Source of the DNA: Xylophilus sp. ASV27
Lineage (GTDB): Bacteria; Pseudomonadota; Gammaproteobacteria; Burkholderiales; Burkholderiaceae_C
Length of the DNA stretch: 64,000 bases
Assembly: GCF_016428875.1 (NCBI RefSeq)
Contig: NZ_JAELTO010000003.1
Location: 1 to 64,000 of the forward strand
Direction: 5' to 3'
Positions 52,220 through 63,284 of the stretch are shown piece by piece. Below the pieces are notes generated by a model. The model worked only from the letters and a program-made list of their open reading frames with translations, was not told the origin of the DNA and searched no databases. The translations under genes and the position numbers were made by a program. Within the stretch, counting starts at the first letter, position 1; each line of letters opens with the position of its first letter.

Positions 52220-53251
52220 ATGCCTTTCTCGTCACCCGCCCGCACCGGCTCCCGCATCGCCGCCACCCCCATCGCCTTCGTGCAGGGGATCGTGCAGGCC
52301 TACGTCCAGCGCAGGCTGGACCCGGCGCCGGCCCTGCGGCATGCACAGATCACGCCAGCGCAGCTGGCCGATGCGCGCCAGCGCGTCACCGCTGCCCAGT
52401 TCGAGGCCCTGTCGGGCTTTGCCATGCAGCAGCTGGACGACGAGGCGCTGGGCTGGTTCTCGCGCCGCCTGCCCTGGGGCAGCTACGGCATGCTGTGCCG
52501 CGCCGCGGTGACCGCGCCCACGCTGGGCGTGGCGCTCAAGCGCTGGTGCCGCATGCACCGGCTGCTGACGGACGACGTGCTGCTGCAACTGGAGGTGAGC
52601 GGCGGCAGCGCCGTGCTGCGCATCGAGGAGCGCCGCGCGCTGGGCGGCCTGCGCGAGTTCTGCCTGGTGACGCTGCTGCGCTACGTGCACGGCTTTGCCT
52701 GCTGGGCGGTGGATTCGCGCATCACGCTGCAGCGCGCGGACTTCCCGTTTTCCGCTCCGCCGCATGCCGAGGTCTATCCGCTGCTGTTCCCCGGCCCGCT
52801 GCACTTTGGCGCCGCGGCCGCAGGCTATGCCTTCGACGTCCAGTACCTGGCCCTGCCCCTGGTGCGTGACGAGGCCGCCACGCGCGCCATGCTGCAGCGC
52901 GCGCTGCCGCTGACGGTGCTGCAGTACCGCCGCGACCGGCTGCTGGTGGCGCGGGTGCGCGAGCGGCTGCTGGCGCATCCGGCCGAGGCGGCCACGGCCC
53001 AGGGCCTGGCCGCCAGCCTGCATATTTCGGTGCGCACGCTGCACCGCCAACTGAAGGAGGAAGGCGCCTCGCTGCAGTCCCTCAAGGACGAAGCGCGCCG
53101 GGCCCAGGCCGTGTCCCTGCTGCGGCACACGAAGAAGCCGCTCAAGCAGGTGGCGCTGGCCGTGGGCTTTCGCAACGAGAAGAGCTTTGCACGGGCCTTC
53201 CGCCACTGGACCGGCCTGGCGCCGGGCCAGTTCCGCAGCGGCGGCAGCTAG
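52220..53251 (+). CDS. AraC-family regulator (arabinose-binding-like N-terminal domain)
   Basis: This 343-residue regulator has an N-terminal ligand-binding domain ([19 protein letters not shown] onward, with [27 protein letters not shown]) of the type found with HTH_18 regulators. The C-terminal AraC domain includes [21 protein letters not shown] and [25 protein letters not shown] 52220 is used; the longer frame runs into the divergent isovaleryl-CoA dehydrogenase gene. Its position next to that gene suggests that it senses a branched-chain acid or acyl-CoA, a role usually taken by a MerR-type LiuR in other bacteria. Confidence 0.8.
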   Translation: MPFSSPARTGSRIAATPIAFVQGIVQAYVQRRLDPAPALRHAQITPAQLADARQRVTAAQFEALSGFAMQQLDDEALGWFSRRLPWGSYGMLCRAAVTAPTLGVALKRWCRMHRLLTDDVLLQLEVSGGSAVLRIEERRALGGLREFCLVTLLRYVHGFACWAVDSRITLQRADFPFSAPPHAEVYPLLFPGPLHFGAAAAGYAFDVQYLALPLVRDEAATRAMLQRALPLTVLQYRRDRLLVARVRERLLAHPAEAATAQGLAASLHISVRTLHRQLKEEGASLQSLKDEARRAQAVSLLRHTKKPLKQVALAVGFRNEKSFARAFRHWTGLAPGQFRSGGS

Positions 53252-54864
53252 AACGGCTCGTAGCGGTAGAGCCAGGTTTCGGACAAGGTCTGATCCCCGT
53301 TCTTGAGGTACAGCCGGATGTCCACCGGGTCCTTGCCGTCGGCGGTGAAATCGAACTGCGCGCGCCAGTGGCCGGCCACGCCGTTGGGCACGGCTTCGGT
53401 GAACACGTAGGAGAACTTGCCGCTGGGCGCGCTCAGCACCGCCTCGGGCCTGATGCCGAAGGGCAGGCTGGCGAGCGGGCCGCCCAGGAACTCGACCATG
53501 AACTTGCGCACGCCCGCGGGCCGGGGCTGGCCCGGCTGGCCGCCGCGGCCCAGGCGCGTGGCGACGCACGCGGCCAGCGGCGAGGGGTAGGGCTCCCTGT
53601 CGGTCCAGTGCAGGCGGTAGCGCAGGCGGTAGCTGCTGCCGGCCCGGGCGGGGGCCTTGGGCACCCAGAAGGCGACGGTGTTGTCGTGGATCTCGTCGTC
53701 GGTCGGGATCTCGATCAATTGCACCTCGCCCTCGCCCCAGTCGCCCTGGGGCTCGACCCAGAGGCTGGGCCGGCGGTCATAGAACACGCCGTCGAGGTAG
53801 TGGTCGAAATTGCGGTCGCGCTGCAGCAGGCCGAAGCCGCGCGGCTGCCGGTCGGAGAAGGCGGCGCCGGTGGTGGCGGCCGGGTTGTTCAGCGGGCGCC
53901 AGATGCGTTCGCCGCCGCCGGTCCAGATCGCCAGGCCGTCGGAGTCGTGCACCTCGGGCCGCCAGTCGATCGCGCCGGGCTTGGCGGTTTCAGAGAACCA
54001 GTACATCGAGGTCAGCGGCGCCAGCCCCAGGCGGCCGATGTCCTTGCGCACGAAGAGCTGGCATTCGAGGTCCATCACGACGGCCCTGGAGCGCTGCATC
54101 ACGAACTTGTAGGCGCCGGTGATGCTCGGGCCTTCGAACAGGGCGTGCACCACCACCGTGTCGCCGCCCTCGGCAGGCGGGTCGAAGTAGAACTCGGTGA
54201 AGCTCGGGAACTCCTCCGGCCGATCCGGCAGGGCCACGTCCAGCGCCACGGCGCGGGCCGACAGGCCGTACTGGTACAGCTCGCCGATCGCGCGGAAGTA
54301 GCTCGCGCCCAGGAAGGCGACCCAGTCGTTGCGGCGCCAGTCGAGCTTCTTCTGGTCGCCCGTGCGGCTCTCCTGGAAGCGAAAGCCGGCAAAGCCCGCG
54401 CCATCGGGCAGTTCACGCGCCGGGCTGTCGGCCGGCATGTCGAAGTAGGCGGCGTCGTAGACGATTTCACGCGAGAAGAAATCGCCGTCGCTGCGCGTGA
54501 GCAGGTACATGTGCACCGGCACCTGGAAGAACCGGCCCAGGTGGAAGAAGGTGACCGGGAACTGCCCCGGGCCGTCCTTGAACAGCGCGTAGTCGGTGTT
54601 GAACCTGATCTTGCCGTGGGCTTCGTAGTCGATGCGGTCCAGCACCGCGGCCGGCAGCGGCGCGCCGGGCGCATAGGGCCTGGCGGCCAGCGCCTTGGCG
54701 CGCGCGGCCAAGCCGTCGAAGGAAAAGGGGCGCGGCTCGCCCAGCCTGAGGCCGGCGGGGGCGGCGAATGCCGAGGCGGGCAGGCCGAGCGCGGCAAAGG
54801 CGGCGGTGGCGCTGCCGGCGGCGAGGAAGGTGCGACGGTCGGGTTGGGTGATCGGCAGGGACAT
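53248..54864 (-). CDS. Glucan biosynthesis protein, OpgD-like (periplasmic)
   Basis: This 538-residue protein matches the OpgD/OpgG family of osmoregulated periplasmic glucan enzymes. The export signal has RRTFLAAG, a Tat-type twin-arginine motif (DRRTFLAAGSATAAFAAL). Family segments include DYALFKDGPGQFPVTFFHLG, SMYWFSETAKPGAIDWRPEVHDSDGLAIW, DGVFYDRRPSLWVEPQGDWGEG and VQLIEIPTDDEIHDNTVAFW. It modifies periplasmic beta-glucan backbones. ATG 54864 is preferred; an in-frame ATG at 54897 would also keep the signal. It converges on the AraC gene with a 4-base overlap. No OpgH partner is here. Confidence 0.88.
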   Translation of the reverse strand: MSLPITQPDRRTFLAAGSATAAFAALGLPASAFAAPAGLRLGEPRPFSFDGLAARAKALAARPYAPGAPLPAAVLDRIDYEAHGKIRFNTDYALFKDGPGQFPVTFFHLGRFFQVPVHMYLLTRSDGDFFSREIVYDAAYFDMPADSPARELPDGAGFAGFRFQESRTGDQKKLDWRRNDWVAFLGASYFRAIGELYQYGLSARAVALDVALPDRPEEFPSFTEFYFDPPAEGGDTVVVHALFEGPSITGAYKFVMQRSRAVVMDLECQLFVRKDIGRLGLAPLTSMYWFSETAKPGAIDWRPEVHDSDGLAIWTGGGERIWRPLNNPAATTGAAFSDRQPRGFGLLQRDRNFDHYLDGVFYDRRPSLWVEPQGDWGEGEVQLIEIPTDDEIHDNTVAFWVPKAPARAGSSYRLRYRLHWTDREPYPSPLAACVATRLGRGGQPGQPRPAGVRKFMVEFLGGPLASLPFGIRPEAVLSAPSGKFSYVFTEAVPNGVAGHWRAQFDFTADGKDPVDIRLYLKNGDQTLSETWLYRYEPF

Positions 54865-54932
54865 CAGGTGAGGATACTGGCGGCTGGGGCTTGCCATCGT
54901 AGTGACAGCGGCGCGGCGCCGTGTAACCACAC

Positions 54933-56993
54933 TCAGCGCGCCGGCAGCGGCGCTGCCCCCGCCTGCGCGCCCGGCATCTTGAAGCGCGCCACCTCGCGCA
55001 CCAGTTCGCGGGCCTGCTCGCGCAGCGCGGCGGCGGCAGCGGCGGTCTGCTCCACCAGCGCGGCGTTCTGCTGGGTGGCGCGGTCGAGTTCCTGCACCGC
55101 GGAGCCGACCTGCGTCACGCCCTGGCTTTGCTCGCGCGAGCCGACGGCGATCTCGTGCAGCAGTTCCTTGATCTTCTGCGCGCCGTCGACGATGCCGCTC
55201 ATGGTGACGCCGGCCTCGCGCACGATGCCAGTGCCGATGTCGACGTTGGCCACGCTGATGCCGATCAGGTCCTTGATCTGGCGCGCCGCGCTGGACGAGC
55301 GCTGCGCCAGCGCGCGCACTTCGGCGGCCACCACGGCGAAGCCCCGGCCCTGCTCGCCGGCGCGCGCGGCTTCCACCGCGGCGTTGAGCGCCAGGATGTT
55401 GGTCTGGAAGGCGATGCCGTCTATGACGCCGATGATCTCGCTGATCTGCCGCGACGAGGCCTGGATGTCCTCCATGGTGCGCACCATGTTGCCGGCGATG
55501 GCGCCGCCGCGCGCGGCGATCTGCGCGTTCTGCGACGCGTTGCCGGTGGCCGCGTCGGTGTGCGAGCTGGTCTGGCGCACCGTCGCGCCGATCTGTTCCA
55601 TGGCCGAGGCGGTCTGCTCCAGGTTGGCGGCGGTCTGCTCGGTGCGCGCCGACAGGTCGGTGGACGCATCGGCGATCTCGTTGCTGGCTTGCAGGATGCC
55701 GCTGGAGGCGTCGACCACCTGCCGCACCATGCTGCACAGGCTGTCCTGCATGCGGGCCATCATCAGCATGAGGTCGGCGGCTTCATCCCGGCCCCAGGGC
55801 CAGGGGGTGCTCGTCAGGTCGCCATCGGTCATGGCCTGCAGATGCCGGCTGACCTCGCCCAGGCCGCCGAGCATGACGCGGTAGAAGGCATAGAAGAGAT
55901 AGGCCGCCACCAGCAGCGAGCCCAGGACGATGACCAGCATGGTCGCGCGCTTTTCGCGGGTCTGGTCGATGCGCCGCTGCAGCAGGTCCTGCAGCATCAC
56001 GGTGCTTTCGGCGCCGAGCGCGCGCAGCTTGTCGACGGCGAGCTGGCCCGGCTCGCCCAGCGGCCGTATGTCGGCGTTGAAGCCGTCGTCGAACCAGGAT
56101 TTGCCGGACGCCGCATAGAAGGCCTGGGCGGCCTCGGTCGCCGCGGCCGCGTACGGGGCGATCTTCCTGAGCGCTTCCGGCTCGGCTTCACCAGCGCGGG
56201 CGCTGCTCTGCGCGATAGCCTCGACGCGCTCCCGGCCCGCGTACCAGACGGCGTAGAGCTCGCGCACGCGCGCCTGGGTGCCGGCGCTGGTCATGTTGCC
56301 GGCATTCGCCGCTTCGGCGCGCGCCAGCACGCCGGCCATGGCGCGGGTGCGGGAGACCGATTCGATGACGTCGGTGACCACGTCGGTCGCCAGGATCATC
56401 AGGTAGTAGGAGCCCTGATCCGGGTCCAGGGTCAGGTTGGATTTGTCCATGACCGTGCGGCGCAGATCGCGCACGGCGTCCACGTAGGCCTGCAGGTCCT
56501 GCTCGAAGCCCTGGGCGTCGGGCCTGGTCCCCAGCGCCTGCAGGGACTGGTGCAGCGCCTGCACCCGGCGCAGGTCGTCGCGGGCATCGAGCCCATTGGG
56601 AACCGACTCGACCACGGCGGCGACTTCGTCCATGCGCGTGGCGATGGCGGCCATGTCCATGCCCTGCGTCAGCCCGGACAGGACCAGGCGTCGCTGCTTC
56701 TGCACCTCGATCAGCCAGGGCTCGATCCTGGTGATCACCGACAGGCCGGCGAGTTCCTGGCGGGCGAAGTCGATGGTGGCCTGACTGGTGCGGCCGTAGG
56801 CCAGCAGGAGCATCGCCACGGGCACCAGGAAGGCCAGCGAGATGAGCCCCGCCTTCGCGCCGAACCTCAGGCGGCGGAACAGGCGCACGCCCAAGGCCCA
56901 GATGCCGTGGTGCTCGAAAAAGCGTCCCGATCCTTGCGTCGGCAAGGGCGCGGCCGCAGGCCCCTGGATCAAGGGAAAACTGGAGTCCTTCAT
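54933..56993 (-). CDS. Methyl-accepting chemotaxis protein
   Basis: This 686-residue chemoreceptor has TM1 at about 47-66, a periplasmic helical sensor of about 280 residues, TM2 at about 350-375, a HAMP region ([20 protein letters not shown]) and a cytoplasmic signalling domain whose hairpin tip includes [20 protein letters not shown]. The periplasmic part is all-helical and resembles NIT- or four-helix-bundle sensors. It ends ...AGAAPLPAR with no CheR-binding pentapeptide, so adaptation must be assisted. The ATG at 56993 gives a cytoplasmic start with a short polar segment. The ligand is unknown. Confidence 0.88.
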   Translation of the reverse strand: MKDSSFPLIQGPAAAPLPTQGSGRFFEHHGIWALGVRLFRRLRFGAKAGLISLAFLVPVAMLLLAYGRTSQATIDFARQELAGLSVITRIEPWLIEVQKQRRLVLSGLTQGMDMAAIATRMDEVAAVVESVPNGLDARDDLRRVQALHQSLQALGTRPDAQGFEQDLQAYVDAVRDLRRTVMDKSNLTLDPDQGSYYLMILATDVVTDVIESVSRTRAMAGVLARAEAANAGNMTSAGTQARVRELYAVWYAGRERVEAIAQSSARAGEAEPEALRKIAPYAAAATEAAQAFYAASGKSWFDDGFNADIRPLGEPGQLAVDKLRALGAESTVMLQDLLQRRIDQTREKRATMLVIVLGSLLVAAYLFYAFYRVMLGGLGEVSRHLQAMTDGDLTSTPWPWGRDEAADLMLMMARMQDSLCSMVRQVVDASSGILQASNEIADASTDLSARTEQTAANLEQTASAMEQIGATVRQTSSHTDAATGNASQNAQIAARGGAIAGNMVRTMEDIQASSRQISEIIGVIDGIAFQTNILALNAAVEAARAGEQGRGFAVVAAEVRALAQRSSSAARQIKDLIGISVANVDIGTGIVREAGVTMSGIVDGAQKIKELLHEIAVGSREQSQGVTQVGSAVQELDRATQQNAALVEQTAAAAAALREQARELVREVARFKMPGAQAGAAPLPAR

Positions 56994-57293
56994 GGTGTCG
57001 ACTTCTGCGTGGCTGAACGTGGAGGTGCGCATCCGCCAGCGCCATGCAGGCGCAAGCATCGCGGCGTGAAGCAGGGGCAGCATGCAAACGGCACCGGGCC
57101 CATGGGCTGTTGGCGCACGCCGGCAAACGTGGCACGGCCTCTGAGTTTCGGTTGGCATGCTAAGTAGCGCAGCGCGGCGCCAGCTTGACAATTCGCAAGA
57201 GATGCGAGGGGTCCGTGGCGGAGCCGCTGTGCGCCGGTATTGCTATTTTTTTATAGCAAAAAGCCCACGTTTCATCTGGGCTACAGGCACTTT
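56994..57293. other. Intergenic region (300 bases) between chemoreceptor and thiamine genes
   Basis: It contains the upstream region of the chemoreceptor gene and, at 57241-57297, the palindromic repeat at the thiDE 3' end. I see no clear flagellar sigma-28 promoter and no other gene. Confidence 0.6.
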
Positions 57294-57297
57294 TCAC
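57241..57297 (+). repeat. Palindromic repeat copy F, at the thiDE 3' end
   Basis: TGCTAT-TTTTTT-ATAGCA is a perfect 6-bp dyad. It is followed by AGCCCA-CGTTTCATC-TGGGCT and GGCACTTTTC. The minus-strand thiDE stop (57294-57296) lies within this copy, so the last residues of that protein come from the element. Confidence 0.75.
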
Positions 57298-58877
57298 CCG
57301 GAAACAGGGAGCCTGCCGCTCGTCACCCACGCCAAGCTGCTCCGCGGCCAGACCGGCGCGCCTGGCTGGCTGCGGCGCGCTCCCGCTTCAAGGGCTTGGC
57401 GAAAAGCCGGCACCGCATCCTCCGGCGCATCGCCCAGGCCGCGCACGATGCACACCCCATCGGCGCCGCGGCGCGCGGCGGCCTCGGCCTGCGCGGGCGT
57501 GAGGATGCCGCCGATGGCCACCACCGGTGCGCCGGCCATGCGGCACCACCAGGCCAGGTTGTCCAGGCCCTGCGGGTGCCAGGGCATGGCCTTGGTGGTG
57601 GTGGGCCAGACCGGGCCGCAGGCGATGTAGCGCGGCGCCAGGCTGCGCGCGCGGGCCAGTTCCCACAGGCTGTGCGAGCTGATGCCCAGGGCCGGGGCGC
57701 GCTCGCCGCACAGCGTGTCGCGTTCGGCGTCGTTCAGCGCCAGCAGGTCTTCCTGGCCCAGGTGCAGGCCGGGCGCGCCCAGTTCCAGCGCCAGGGCGCG
57801 GTGGTCGTTCAGGAAGAACTGCGCGCCCGCCGCGCGGCAATCGGCCACGGCGCGCTCCACCTGCGCGCGCAAGGCGGCCGGCCAGGCGGCGTCGGGCCGT
57901 GGCGGGGTCTTGATGCGCAGTTGCACCGTGCGCACGCCGGCGGCCAGGATGCGCGCCAGCTGATTGGCGCTGGCGGCTATGGCGTACAGGCCCAACACGG
58001 GATGCTGTGTGGATGCGAAAGGAGCGAAGCGCGGCTGCGCGCTCCACGACAGTTGCGGCATCAGTGATGGATCGCTGATGAAGCCCGGCTGCGCGCAGAC
58101 CGGCCCGGCGCCCTGCCCTGCCGCATGGCCGTGACGCAAGGCCTGCGCGGTCGCCATCTTGGCCAGCACCAATGCATCGGCCGCGACGAAGCCGCGCGCC
58201 ATGGCGGCGGCGGCGCTGCTGGCGAAGGTGCAGCCGGTGCCATGGTGGTGCGGCGTGGCGATGCGCGGCAGCGCCAGCCAGCCGTCGGCGTGCGGCGTGG
58301 CGATCCAGTCCAGCGCCAGGCCCTGCACCGGCGCGTCGTCGCCGCCGGTGATGCAGACCGCCTGCGCGCCGGCCTGGCGCAGCGCGTGGGCCAGTGCCGG
58401 CGCGCCGGCATCGTCGGGCAGGCCGGTGAGGCGCAGCGCCTCGCGCCGGTTCGGCGTTGTCAGCGTGGCGCGCGGCAGCAGCAGATCACGGTAGGCCGCC
58501 CGCGCGGCCGCATCGGCAAAGGCGGCGCCGGTGCTGGCGCCCAGCACCGGGTCCACCACCAGCGCCACGGGGCCGCGCGTGCGCAGCCGGTCGATCCAGC
58601 GGGCCACGGCCTGCACCTGCGCCACGCCGCCGAGCAGGCCGGTCTTCACCGCGAGCGGCGGCAGGTCGTGTTCCAGCGCCGCCATCTGCGCGTCGAGCAC
58701 CGCCGCGGGCAGCGGCTCGACGTGCGTCACGCCTTGCGAATGCTGGGCCGTGACCGCGGCCACCACGGTGCACAGGTGCACGCCGCAGGCATCGGCGGCG
58801 CGCTGGTCGGCGGCGAGGCCGGCGCCACCGGCGCTGTCGGTGCCGGCCACGCTCCAGATGACGGGCGGCCGCGTCAT
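57294..58877 (-). CDS. thiDE: HMP-phosphate kinase / thiamine-phosphate synthase fusion
   Basis: This 527-residue fusion carries ThiD (GTDSAGGAGLAADQ at 12-25, then KTGLLGGVAQ, and the anion hole HGTGCTFASSAAAAMARG) in its first roughly 265 residues, and ThiE-like sequence from about 295 (RTVQLRIKTP, GLHLGQEDL, YIACGPVWPTTTKAM, VVAIGGILTPAQAEAAARRGADGVCIVRGL) in the rest. It phosphorylates hydroxymethylpyrimidine phosphate and joins the pyrimidine to thiazole phosphate. The ThiE half has GPVWPTTTKAM for the usual GPVFPTxTK, a normal variation. The gene overlaps thiG by four bases. Its stop lies in a palindromic repeat. Confidence 0.88.
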   Translation of the reverse strand: MTRPPVIWSVAGTDSAGGAGLAADQRAADACGVHLCTVVAAVTAQHSQGVTHVEPLPAAVLDAQMAALEHDLPPLAVKTGLLGGVAQVQAVARWIDRLRTRGPVALVVDPVLGASTGAAFADAAARAAYRDLLLPRATLTTPNRREALRLTGLPDDAGAPALAHALRQAGAQAVCITGGDDAPVQGLALDWIATPHADGWLALPRIATPHHHGTGCTFASSAAAAMARGFVAADALVLAKMATAQALRHGHAAGQGAGPVCAQPGFISDPSLMPQLSWSAQPRFAPFASTQHPVLGLYAIAASANQLARILAAGVRTVQLRIKTPPRPDAAWPAALRAQVERAVADCRAAGAQFFLNDHRALALELGAPGLHLGQEDLLALNDAERDTLCGERAPALGISSHSLWELARARSLAPRYIACGPVWPTTTKAMPWHPQGLDNLAWWCRMAGAPVVAIGGILTPAQAEAAARRGADGVCIVRGLGDAPEDAVPAFRQALEAGARRSQPGAPVWPRSSLAWVTSGRLPVSG

Positions 58878-59680
58878 GCGGCGCCGATCAGGAAGGCCTC
58901 GCCGCCGGTGGGCGTGCTGGCCACGGCAAAGTCCTGCCGCGCCATGACGCCCGCGCGCCAGGCGGTGCGGCCGGCCTGCACCGCGTGGCGGAACGCGCTG
59001 GCCATGGCGACCGGGTCGCGCGACTGGGCCACGGCGCTGTTGAGCAGCACCGCGTCGAAGCCCATCTCCAGTGCCCGCGCGGCGTGCGAGGGCGCGCCGA
59101 TGCCGGCGTCGACGATCAGGGTGGCGTCGGGCAGGCGCTCGCGCAGCGTGCGCAGCGCCCAGGGGTTGAGCAGGCCCTGGCCCGAGCCTATGGGGGCGCC
59201 CCAGGGCATCAGCAGCGGGCAGCCGGCGTCGAGCAGGCGGCGGCAGCTCACCAAGTCGTCGGTGCAGTAGGGCCAGACGGTGAAGCCTTCTCGTGCCAGC
59301 GTGGCCGCGGCCAGCACCAGTTCGACCGGGTCGGGCTGCAGCGTGTACTCGTCGCCGACCACTTCGAGCTTGATCCAGTCGGTGCCGTACAGCTCGCGCG
59401 CCATGCGTGCCAGTTGCACCGCCTCGCGCGCGCTGCGGCAGCCGGCGGTGTTGGGCAGCAGGCGCGCGCCGGCGGCCTGCGCGGCGGAGTGCACGCCGGC
59501 CACGAAGCCATTGTCGGCGCCGCCGGCCAGCGTGCGCCTGAGGCCCACGGTGACGGCCGCCGGCCGCGCCGCGGCGATGGCCTCGGCCAGCACCCGGGGC
59601 GAGGGATAGCCGGCGGTGCCCAGAAGAAAGCGGCTGGCCAGAAGCGTCTCGCCGACCTGCCAGGTGTCGTCCTGCGGCAT
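58874..59680 (-). CDS. thiG: Thiazole synthase
   Basis: This 268-residue TIM barrel synthesises the thiazole ring from 1-deoxyxylulose 5-phosphate, dehydroglycine and ThiS thiocarboxylate. The Schiff-base lysine is K104 in DWIKLEVVGDEYTLQPD. Other conserved segments: FLLGTAGYPSP, TVGLRRT, LLPNTAGC, MPWGAPIGSGQGLLNP and DAVLLNSAVAQSRDP. The ATG at 59680 gives the usual start; a longer frame overlaps thiS. It is coupled to thiDE by a 4-base overlap. Confidence 0.92.
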   Translation of the reverse strand: MPQDDTWQVGETLLASRFLLGTAGYPSPRVLAEAIAAARPAAVTVGLRRTLAGGADNGFVAGVHSAAQAAGARLLPNTAGCRSAREAVQLARMARELYGTDWIKLEVVGDEYTLQPDPVELVLAAATLAREGFTVWPYCTDDLVSCRRLLDAGCPLLMPWGAPIGSGQGLLNPWALRTLRERLPDATLIVDAGIGAPSHAARALEMGFDAVLLNSAVAQSRDPVAMASAFRHAVQAGRTAWRAGVMARQDFAVASTPTGGEAFLIGAA

Positions 59681-59684
59681 GGCC

Positions 59685-59915
59685 TCAGCCCCCGGTGATG
59701 GGTTGGAAGAAAAGCACGGCATCGCCCGTGCGCAATTCGAGCGCGGCGCGCTGCCCACGCGGCACGAAGTCGCCGTTGAGCGCCGTGGCGACCGCATCGG
59801 GCGCATGGCCCAGGGCCTGGACCAGGGCGGCCAGCGTGCTGCCGGCGGGCACCTGGTGCGGCCGGCCATCGAGGCGGATGGCCAGGACGTCGGTCAACGG
59901 CGTGTCGTCATGCAT
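59685..59915 (-). CDS. thiS: Sulfur carrier protein ThiS
   Basis: This 76-residue ubiquitin-like protein carries sulfur to ThiG. It ends in ...PITGG with the C-terminal Gly-Gly that receives thiocarboxylate. Typical segments are AIRLDGRPHQVPAGSTLAAL and VATALNGDFVPR. It is a little longer than the usual 66 residues because of a short N-terminal extension (MHDDTPLTDV). It overlaps thiO by eight bases and is separated from thiG by four bases. Confidence 0.92.
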   Translation of the reverse strand: MHDDTPLTDVLAIRLDGRPHQVPAGSTLAALVQALGHAPDAVATALNGDFVPRGQRAALELRTGDAVLFFQPITGG

Positions 59916-60984
59916 GGAGCAGCTCCTTGGATGTCTTTCGGGATGCCAGCGCGCAGGCGGCCAGCGCATCGGCCACCAGCGCCGGCGCCATCAGCCAGCC
60001 GTGGCGGAACAGGCCATTGATGCGCAGCAGGCCGGGCTGGACCTCGGTGCGCGGGGCGTTGTCGGGCAGGGCCGGGCGCAGGTTGCGGTCGAGCCGCTCG
60101 ATGCGCGCCTCGGCAAGGTCCGGCAGCACGCTGTGCGCCGCGGCCATCAGCTCGACCGCGCTGCGCAGCGAGACCGGCGAGCGGTCTTCGCTCTCGATCT
60201 CGCTGGCGCCGGCGAACAGCCGGTCCGGCCCGCGCGGCACCAGATACACGGTGTGGCGCGGGTGCAGCAGGCGCAGCGGCCGCTGCAGGCCGTGCGCGGG
60301 GGCGTGCAGCCAGACGGTTTCGCCGCGCACGCCGCGCAGGGGCAGCGCGGCGCTGCGTGCGCCCAGGCCGCGCACGTCGATGGCCCAGTCGAAGCGCAGA
60401 GCCGCGCCGTCCGCCGCCAGGACTTGCCCCGGCAGCACCTGCGCGACGGGCCGGCCCCAGTGCCAGCGCACGCCCTCGCCCGCCTGGGCCTGCAGTTGCG
60501 CCAGCACGGCCGGCGGCTGGACCTGCGCTTCATCCGGCAGAAGCCAGGCATGGGCCACGCCTTGCAGCGCAGGCTCCAGGGCCCGCAGCGCCGCAGCGTC
60601 CAGCGGCTGCGCCTGCGGCCAGCCAGCGGGTGCGCGGCCAAGTCGCGCCAGCACGCGCTCGGCCGCGCCGCGGTCGCTGCGGTGCGCCAGCAGCAGGCTG
60701 CCGCGCTGCGAGAACGACTCCGGCGCGCCGAGCTGCTCCACGATGTCGCGCCACAGCGCGATCGAGCGCCAGCCCAGCGCGGCGATGCCGGCCTCCGCAT
60801 GGTCCAGCTCGGCCAGCGGGCTGAGCATGCCGGCCGCGCTGAAGGCGGCCGCGCCCTGCCCGTCATACGACGGCGCCGGGCCTGCGGCCGGATCGAACAC
60901 CTCCACGCAGTGCCCCGCGCGCGCCAGTTGCCAGGCCAGCAGCCGGCCCAGCAGGCCGGCGCCGGCAATGCCGATACTCGCCAT
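59908..60984 (-). CDS. thiO: Glycine oxidase ThiO (FAD-dependent)
   Basis: This 358-residue enzyme of the glycine/D-amino-acid oxidase family supplies dehydroglycine for thiazole synthesis. An FAD-binding motif opens the protein (IGIAGAGLLGRLLAWQLARAG), with GMLSPLAELDHAEAG, RGETVWLHAP, YLVPRGPDRLFAGASE and a C-terminal GLFRHGWLMAPALVADALA. ATG 60984 is used; the longer frame adds repeat-coded sequence. It is the first gene of the thiO-thiS-thiG-thiDE operon. A stem-loop repeat separates it from thiC, which is transcribed upstream. Confidence 0.9.
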   Translation of the reverse strand: MASIGIAGAGLLGRLLAWQLARAGHCVEVFDPAAGPAPSYDGQGAAAFSAAGMLSPLAELDHAEAGIAALGWRSIALWRDIVEQLGAPESFSQRGSLLLAHRSDRGAAERVLARLGRAPAGWPQAQPLDAAALRALEPALQGVAHAWLLPDEAQVQPPAVLAQLQAQAGEGVRWHWGRPVAQVLPGQVLAADGAALRFDWAIDVRGLGARSAALPLRGVRGETVWLHAPAHGLQRPLRLLHPRHTVYLVPRGPDRLFAGASEIESEDRSPVSLRSAVELMAAAHSVLPDLAEARIERLDRNLRPALPDNAPRTEVQPGLLRINGLFRHGWLMAPALVADALAACALASRKTSKELLHA

Positions 60985-61020
60985 GTCAGTTCTCCATTGC
61001 GCCGAGCACCATCCGCCGCG

Positions 61021-61163
61021 CATGAAACGCAGAGGTACCAAAGGCCGCGGAGCAGGCCATGCGCAGACATCCGCGGAACCGGCTTTGCCGGGCCGCCGGA
61101 TGTGCCCCCTTGAGGGAGTTGGCGCAGCGACACGAAGTGCGCGAAGCCTGGGGGTGTTTCATC
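61021..61163 (-). repeat. Stem-loop repeat copy d, between thiC and thiO
   Basis: The core stem-loop 61067-61103 has outer arms ACATCC and GGATGT and inner arms CCGGC and GCCGG around TTT. It starts directly after the thiC stop on the minus strand (61166). Flanking sequence, including AAAGGCCGCGGAGCAGG and GCGACACGAAGTGCGCGAAGCC, matches copies a and c. Confidence 0.75.
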
Positions 61164-61165
61164 CC

Positions 61166-63236
<2,071 letters not shown>

Positions 63237-63284
63237 GCGATTCTAGGCCTGCCCGCGAAAGTGCGTCAATGCACGGCGCGCAAC